DNA of 64,000 nucleotides from positions 558,001-622,000 of the forward strand of contig DASQMX010000026.1 in assembly GCA_035645275.1 (NCBI GenBank), read 5' to 3'. The position numbers and the translations under genes were made by a program. This DNA comes from Paranoxybacillus sp035645275. Lineage in GTDB: Bacteria > Bacillota > Bacilli > Bacillales > Anoxybacillaceae. The notes beneath the pieces are model-generated. The model was not told where the DNA came from and searched no databases. It was given only the letters and a program-made list of their open reading frames with translations. Below, one piece after another: positions 60,748-64,000 of the stretch; the first letter of the stretch is position 1; each line of letters starts with the position of its first letter.

Positions 60748-61032
60748 CTACTCATCTAAATAAAGAACTTGGCTAATTTTCCCCTCTAGCAAAATTTCCT
60801 CAGGCAAAATCGTTTTAATGACAAACGATTCTCCTTTAACGAGGAGTTGTCCTTGCTTTAAGAGCAGCCGTATTTCTTTATCACTAAAAGAAAGCAATCC
60901 TCGATGATTTTCTATGTATATATGTATTTGTCCAATCATCGTTATGCGCGGAAGATCCATTAAAATATCAGCGGGTAGTTCCATTTTATTTGTTAGCCAA
61001 TTTCTCATTTGCCGCCGCCATTTTCCAATCAT
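60748..61032 (-). CDS. yqfC: Sporulation protein YqfC
   Basis: 94-aa protein of the YqfC/YabP family. A basic N-terminus, then beta-rich DLPRITMIGQIHIYIENHRGLLSF and VKGESFVIKTILPEEILLEGKI, both typical. AAGGGGG precedes the ATG at 61032. Functions with yqfD in the mother cell. Confidence 0.93.
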   Translation of the reverse strand: MIGKWRRQMRNWLTNKMELPADILMDLPRITMIGQIHIYIENHRGLLSFSDKEIRLLLKQGQLLVKGESFVIKTILPEEILLEGKISQVLYLDE

Positions 61033-61120
61033 AAAAAGAACCCCCTTTCATCTCATATGTATGAGAGAAACAAGGGGGATAGCACTTGATTTTCTTTGTT
61101 TTGTCATACAATCTGAACAT

Positions 61121-61158
61121 AAAAAAGACTGCCTCCATGATGGAAGCAGTCTTTTTTA
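61121..61158 (-). terminator. Intrinsic terminator of rpsU-yqeY
   Basis: AAAGACTGC / GCAGTCTTT stem extended by CTCCA/TGGAA near-pairs, followed on the minus strand by TTTTTT; overlaps the yqeY stop. Confidence 0.85.
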
Positions 61159-61602
61159 AGATAAATGCTGCATAACTAATTTGTTTACTAGAGAGCCATC
61201 TGCTTTTCCTTTTACTTTCGGCATGATCGCTCCCATTACTTTACCCATATCAGCCTTTGAAGAAGCACCTACCTCGGCAATCGTTTCTTTAATTAATTGC
61301 ACAAGCTCTTCTTCACTTAATTGTTTTGGCATATATAATTCAAGAATTTGAATCTCTGTTTTTACTTTTTCAACAAGGTCTGAACGACCAGCGTTTTCGA
61401 ATTCTTGGAGGGAGTCTTTGCGTTGCTTTAATTCACGAGAAAGTACAGTAAGCTCTTCGTCTTCGGACAATTGGCTTTTGCCGAGCTTAATTGCTTCATT
61501 CTGCAATGCAGCTTTGACCATCCGAATGACGGAAAGTTTCTCTTTTTCCTTATTTTTCATCGCTTGTTTCATATCATTATTTAAACGCTCAAGAAGACTC
61601 AT
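61156..61602 (-). CDS. yqeY: GatB/YqeY domain protein
   Basis: 148-aa protein related to the tail domain of the GatB amidotransferase subunit. Helical N-terminal part (LNNDMKQAMKNKEKEKLSVIRMVKAALQN is the family signature region) and a compact C-terminal domain with ADMGKVMGAIMPKVKGKADG. It probably binds tRNA; role unproven. GAGGGTG precedes the ATG at 61602. Directly after rpsU, the normal neighbour. Confidence 0.93.
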   Translation of the reverse strand: MSLLERLNNDMKQAMKNKEKEKLSVIRMVKAALQNEAIKLGKSQLSEDEELTVLSRELKQRKDSLQEFENAGRSDLVEKVKTEIQILELYMPKQLSEEELVQLIKETIAEVGASSKADMGKVMGAIMPKVKGKADGSLVNKLVMQHLS

Positions 61603-61617
61603 GAAATACACCCTCTT

Positions 61618-61791
61618 TTAATACTTGCGCTTTCTAGCCGCTTCAGACTTTTTCTTGCGTCTTACGCTTGGCTTTTCATAGAATTCACGCTTTCTTGCTT
61701 CTTGTAACGTACCAGTCTTCGAAACGGCACGTTTGAAGCGACGAAGAGCATCTTCAAGCGATTCGTTTTTACGAACGATTGTTTTTGACAT
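61618..61791 (-). CDS. rpsU: 30S ribosomal protein S21
   Basis: 57-aa highly basic protein, starting MSKTIVRKNESLEDALRRF and ending EAARKRKY. Binds the 16S rRNA 3' region. GAGGGAGGG precedes the ATG at 61791. Cotranscribed with yqeY, 16 bases downstream. Confidence 0.97.
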   Translation of the reverse strand: MSKTIVRKNESLEDALRRFKRAVSKTGTLQEARKREFYEKPSVRRKKKSEAARKRKY

Positions 61792-61920
61792 CCTACTTCC
61801 CTCCCTCCGAACAACACCGCTAACATTTCAATTGACATGCTTTAAACATGTACTTGTCAATTATAATATAAGGAAAGATTTAGGTCAACTAAAAAAAGAA
61901 AACAATTCCAAAGAAAAAGA

Positions 61921-61986
61921 ATGACCTACAGTATCAGCCTCCATCACTTGTCGGTTAAGTGTATGAAGGCTAGATACTTATAGGTC
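61921..61986 (-). terminator. Large hairpin after deoC, related to the dispersed repeat
   Basis: Arms ATGACCTATAAGTATC / GATACTGTAGGTCAT with an inner AGCCTTCAT / ATGGAGGCT pairing, then TTCTTTTTCTTT on the minus strand. The ACTTATAGGTCA end is shared with repeat copy 5. Confidence 0.7.
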
Positions 61987-62007
61987 ATCAGTTCCTTCTG
62001 TTTTCGA

Positions 62008-62679
62008 TTAATAGTCTGTTGTCGCTGTTTTTCCTTGAATGATTGCTACGCCTGAGCTTGTACCGATGCGAGTCGCTCCTGCTTGAATCATTGCTTCTGC
62101 TCCTTGAAGGTCGCGAACACCACCGGATGCTTTTACGCCGATTTCAGGACCAACTGTTTTGCGCATAAGCGCGACGTCTTCAACAGTTGCACCGCCTGTT
62201 GAAAAACCAGTTGACGTTTTTACATAATCCGCACCTGCTTTTACAGCTAATTCGCAAGCACGCACTTTTTCTTCTTCTGTAAGCAAGCATGTTTCAATAA
62301 TTACTTTGACAAGCGCCTTTCCTTTAGCCGCTTCTACAACAGCGCGAATATCACGTTCAACTAATTCGTCATTACCGTCTTTTAACGCACCAATGTTAAT
62401 CACCGTATCAACTTCCGTCGCGCCTTTTTCAATCGCATCTTTTGTTTCAAATGCTTTTGTTTCTGGCGTGTTTGCTCCTAATGGAAAACCGATTACTGTG
62501 CAAACTTTTACGTCTGTTCCTTTTAAAAGCTCTGCCGCTGTCGCTACCCATGTTGGATTCACGCAAACAGATGCAAAATTATATTGTTTTGCTTCTTCAC
62601 ATAATTTAACGATTTGCTCTTTTGTTGTATCTGCTTTTAACAATGTATGGTCAATCATTTTTGCAATATTTGTTGTCAT
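62008..62679 (-). CDS. deoC: Deoxyribose-phosphate aldolase
   Basis: 223-aa class I aldolase of deoxynucleoside catabolism, splitting deoxyribose 5-phosphate to acetaldehyde and glyceraldehyde 3-phosphate. Schiff-base Lys in VKVIIET, proton-relay Lys in GVKASGGVR, and DHTLLKAD plus FASVCVNPTW at the N-terminus. ATG 62679 matches the family N-terminus; a TTG two codons upstream (62685) is better spaced from AAGGAG and could be used. Single gene here, with no other deo genes nearby. Confidence 0.95.
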   Translation of the reverse strand: MTTNIAKMIDHTLLKADTTKEQIVKLCEEAKQYNFASVCVNPTWVATAAELLKGTDVKVCTVIGFPLGANTPETKAFETKDAIEKGATEVDTVINIGALKDGNDELVERDIRAVVEAAKGKALVKVIIETCLLTEEEKVRACELAVKAGADYVKTSTGFSTGGATVEDVALMRKTVGPEIGVKASGGVRDLQGAEAMIQAGATRIGTSSGVAIIQGKTATTDY

Positions 62680-62800
62680 ATACAAAAATTTCTCCTTTCA
62701 TATCAAGAAGTCTGACATCCATCATCATACCACTATCTTTTAAAAAAAGCGAGTTTTTTATCTATAGTTTATCTCTAAATTTTTATTATAAACCAAAAAA

Positions 62801-62908
62801 AAGCTGCCCCTAAAAACAAAGTGTCCGACCCCACAACCACAATATATAGAGAACACTATATACGATGGATGGATTTCGCGTGAGGTCAGACACTTTTTGG
62901 CCAGCCTT
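62801..62908. repeat. Dispersed palindromic repeat, copy 6
   Basis: Ends AAGCTGCCCC / GGCCAGCCTT, internal AAAGTGTCCGACCCCACAAC and GTGAGGTCAGACACTT, AATATATAG centre. It abuts the mtaB stop codon. Same orientation as copies 3 and 5. Confidence 0.88.
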
Positions 62909-64000
62909 AAGAACTTAATTGTATTTTTTCAAGAATATCATCTTCAACGACGCGGACAAATTCCCCTTCATTATACGGATATCCTGCTTTTGTAATTTTC
63001 ACTTTAACAAGCTTTCCGACCATATCTTCGGTTGCCGGGAATTTTACTTTCAAATAGTTATCCGTATAACCGACATATAAACCGCTGTTTGGTTCTTCTT
63101 TATAACGTTCTTCTGGAATAACCTCTAATACTTGTCCTTCAAATTCAGACGCATATTCTTTCGCTAATTGATCGGAAAGAGCGATCAGACGGTGAACGCG
63201 CTCATTTTTCACTTCTTCATCAACTTGGTTTGGCATGCGTGCTGCAGGTGTTCCTGTCCGTTTGGAGTATGGGAACACATGAAGTTCTGAGAAACGGTTG
63301 TCACGAATAAAGTTATATGTTTCCATGAACTCCTCTTCGGTCTCGCCTGGAAAACCGACAATGACGTCCGATGTAACAGCTAATCCCGGCAATGCTTCAC
63401 GTAATTGTGCAAGGCGCTCAGCAAAAAATTCCGTTGTATATTTGCGGCGCATCCGCTTTAACACGCTATTTGAACCGGATTGAAGCGGAATATGCAGATG
63501 GCGGACAATTTTATTCGATTTTTTTAATACTTCAATAACTTCATCCGTAATTTGGCTTGCTTCAATCGATGAAATCCGAAGACGCTTCAAGCCGACGACT
63601 TGCTCGTCAATATCGCGAAGCAATGCCGCAAAGTTATAATCTTTCATGTCTTCACCATAACCACCTGTATGAATACCGGTTAAAACGATTTCTTTATAGC
63701 CGGCATTGACAAGCTGCTGCGCCTGGCGAATTACTTCTTTCGGATCGCGGGAACGCATAAGCCCACGCGCCCAAGGGATAATACAAAATGTGCAAAAGTT
63801 ATTACAGCCTTCTTGAATTTTTAATGACGCGCGCGTCCGGTCCGTAAATGCCGGAACATCCAATTCCTCAAATACACGCGCTTTCATAATGTTGCTTACA
63901 CCGTTAATCGGCTGACGTTCGCGCTTAAATTGTTCAATATAATCGAGCATTTTCGCCCGGTCTTGTGTTCCAACAACGATGTCGACTCCAGGAATGGCCA
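62907..64000 (-). CDS. mtaB: tRNA t6A37 methylthiotransferase MtaB (5' end outside window)
   Basis: Radical-SAM enzyme converting t6A37 to ms2t6A37 in tRNAs reading ANN codons. About 364 C-terminal residues are in the window; the frame is open to the right edge, so the N-terminal part of the UPF0004 domain is missing. Radical SAM Cys motif CNNFCTFC, then GIHTGGYGED and LRISSIEAS; TRAM domain at the C-terminus (LEVIPEERYKEEPNSGLYVG). B. subtilis name yqeV. The first internal ATG (63950) is not the start. Confidence 0.93.
   Translation of the reverse strand, partial: AIPGVDIVVGTQDRAKMLDYIEQFKRERQPINGVSNIMKARVFEELDVPAFTDRTRASLKIQEGCNNFCTFCIIPWARGLMRSRDPKEVIRQAQQLVNAGYKEIVLTGIHTGGYGEDMKDYNFAALLRDIDEQVVGLKRLRISSIEASQITDEVIEVLKKSNKIVRHLHIPLQSGSNSVLKRMRRKYTTEFFAERLAQLREALPGLAVTSDVIVGFPGETEEEFMETYNFIRDNRFSELHVFPYSKRTGTPAARMPNQVDEEVKNERVHRLIALSDQLAKEYASEFEGQVLEVIPEERYKEEPNSGLYVGYTDNYLKVKFPATEDMVGKLVKVKITKAGYPYNEGEFVRVVEDDILEKIQLSS

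Noticed and set aside
1..64000. CRISPR arrays, prophage, toxin-antitoxin or restriction-modification islands
   Set aside because: No regularly spaced direct repeats and no integrase, transposase, phage or defence genes were seen; the window is core chromosome.

Overview
The window is a stretch of low-GC Bacillaceae chromosome, most likely from the thermophilic Anoxybacillus/Parageobacillus/Geobacillus group. Gene content and order follow the Bacillus subtilis yqe-yqf-yqg-comG segment almost gene for gene, in inverted orientation. Intrinsic terminators, strong GGAGG-type ribosome binding sites and frequent TTG/GTG starts also fit. The species-level assignment is an inference from protein similarity recalled from memory, not from a search.

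Layout. 1-3.6 kb: comG operon (comGA-GF, with the first codons of comGG) for the competence pseudopilus, preceded by an unusual structured leader. 4.0-4.6 kb: a decayed M48-peptidase/RDD gene remnant. 4.8-10.2 kb: an HTH regulator, yqgY, an NDUFAF7-type methyltransferase, yqgX, an orphan ORF, yqgW, yqgV and the peptidoglycan endopeptidase yqgT. 10.4-18.8 kb: LTA-synthase-type yqgS, glcK-yqgQ, a spoVAF-like germination protein, an unknown membrane-anchored protein, rhomboid gluP and a HAD phosphatase. 19-22.7 kb: Rex-type-regulated ldh, a DUF92 protein, 5-formyl-THF cyclo-ligase, rpmG, and a two-gene unit of unknown membrane proteins. 22.8-27.5 kb: pstSCAB-phoU under a clear PhoP box array. 27.6-33.7 kb: pbpA, an MFS transporter, sodA, a CAT-anticodon tRNA with a tandemly duplicated 5' region, and a DUF1189 protein. 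33.7-41.1 kb: a chemoreceptor, yqfZ, ispG, yqfX, yqfW, zur-znuB-znuC with a Zur box, and yqfT. 41-47.6 kb: nfo, cshB, yqfQ, ispH, yqfO, trmK, cccA. 47.7-54.2 kb: the macromolecular synthesis operon (dnaG-sigA), ppsR-ccpN, recO, yqzL. 54.3-64 kb: era, dgkA, ybeY, yqfF (pgpH), phoH, yqfD, yqfC, yqeY, rpsU, deoC and the 3' part of mtaB.

How the genes work together. Most are housekeeping: isoprenoid synthesis (ispG, ispH), replication/transcription initiation (dnaG, sigA), ribosome and tRNA maturation (era, ybeY, trmK, mtaB, rpsU, rpmG), phosphate and zinc uptake with their regulators, cell envelope (pbpA, yqgS, dgkA), and sporulation (yqfC, yqfD, spoVAF-like). I see no prophage, CRISPR array, intact insertion sequence or defence island.

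The most notable non-coding signals are: (i) a ~200-nt structured leader upstream of comGA with its own short ORF and a terminator-like hairpin; (ii) a family of at least six ~85-110-bp imperfect palindromes that lie close to the 3' ends of genes; (iii) a 158-bp tandem duplication that copied the 5' third of the tRNA gene; (iv) a pair of 13-bp palindromes upstream of sodA; and (v) a ccpN gene whose Shine-Dalgarno sequence precedes an ATC codon instead of a normal start. I found no clear evidence of a wholly new multi-gene system.
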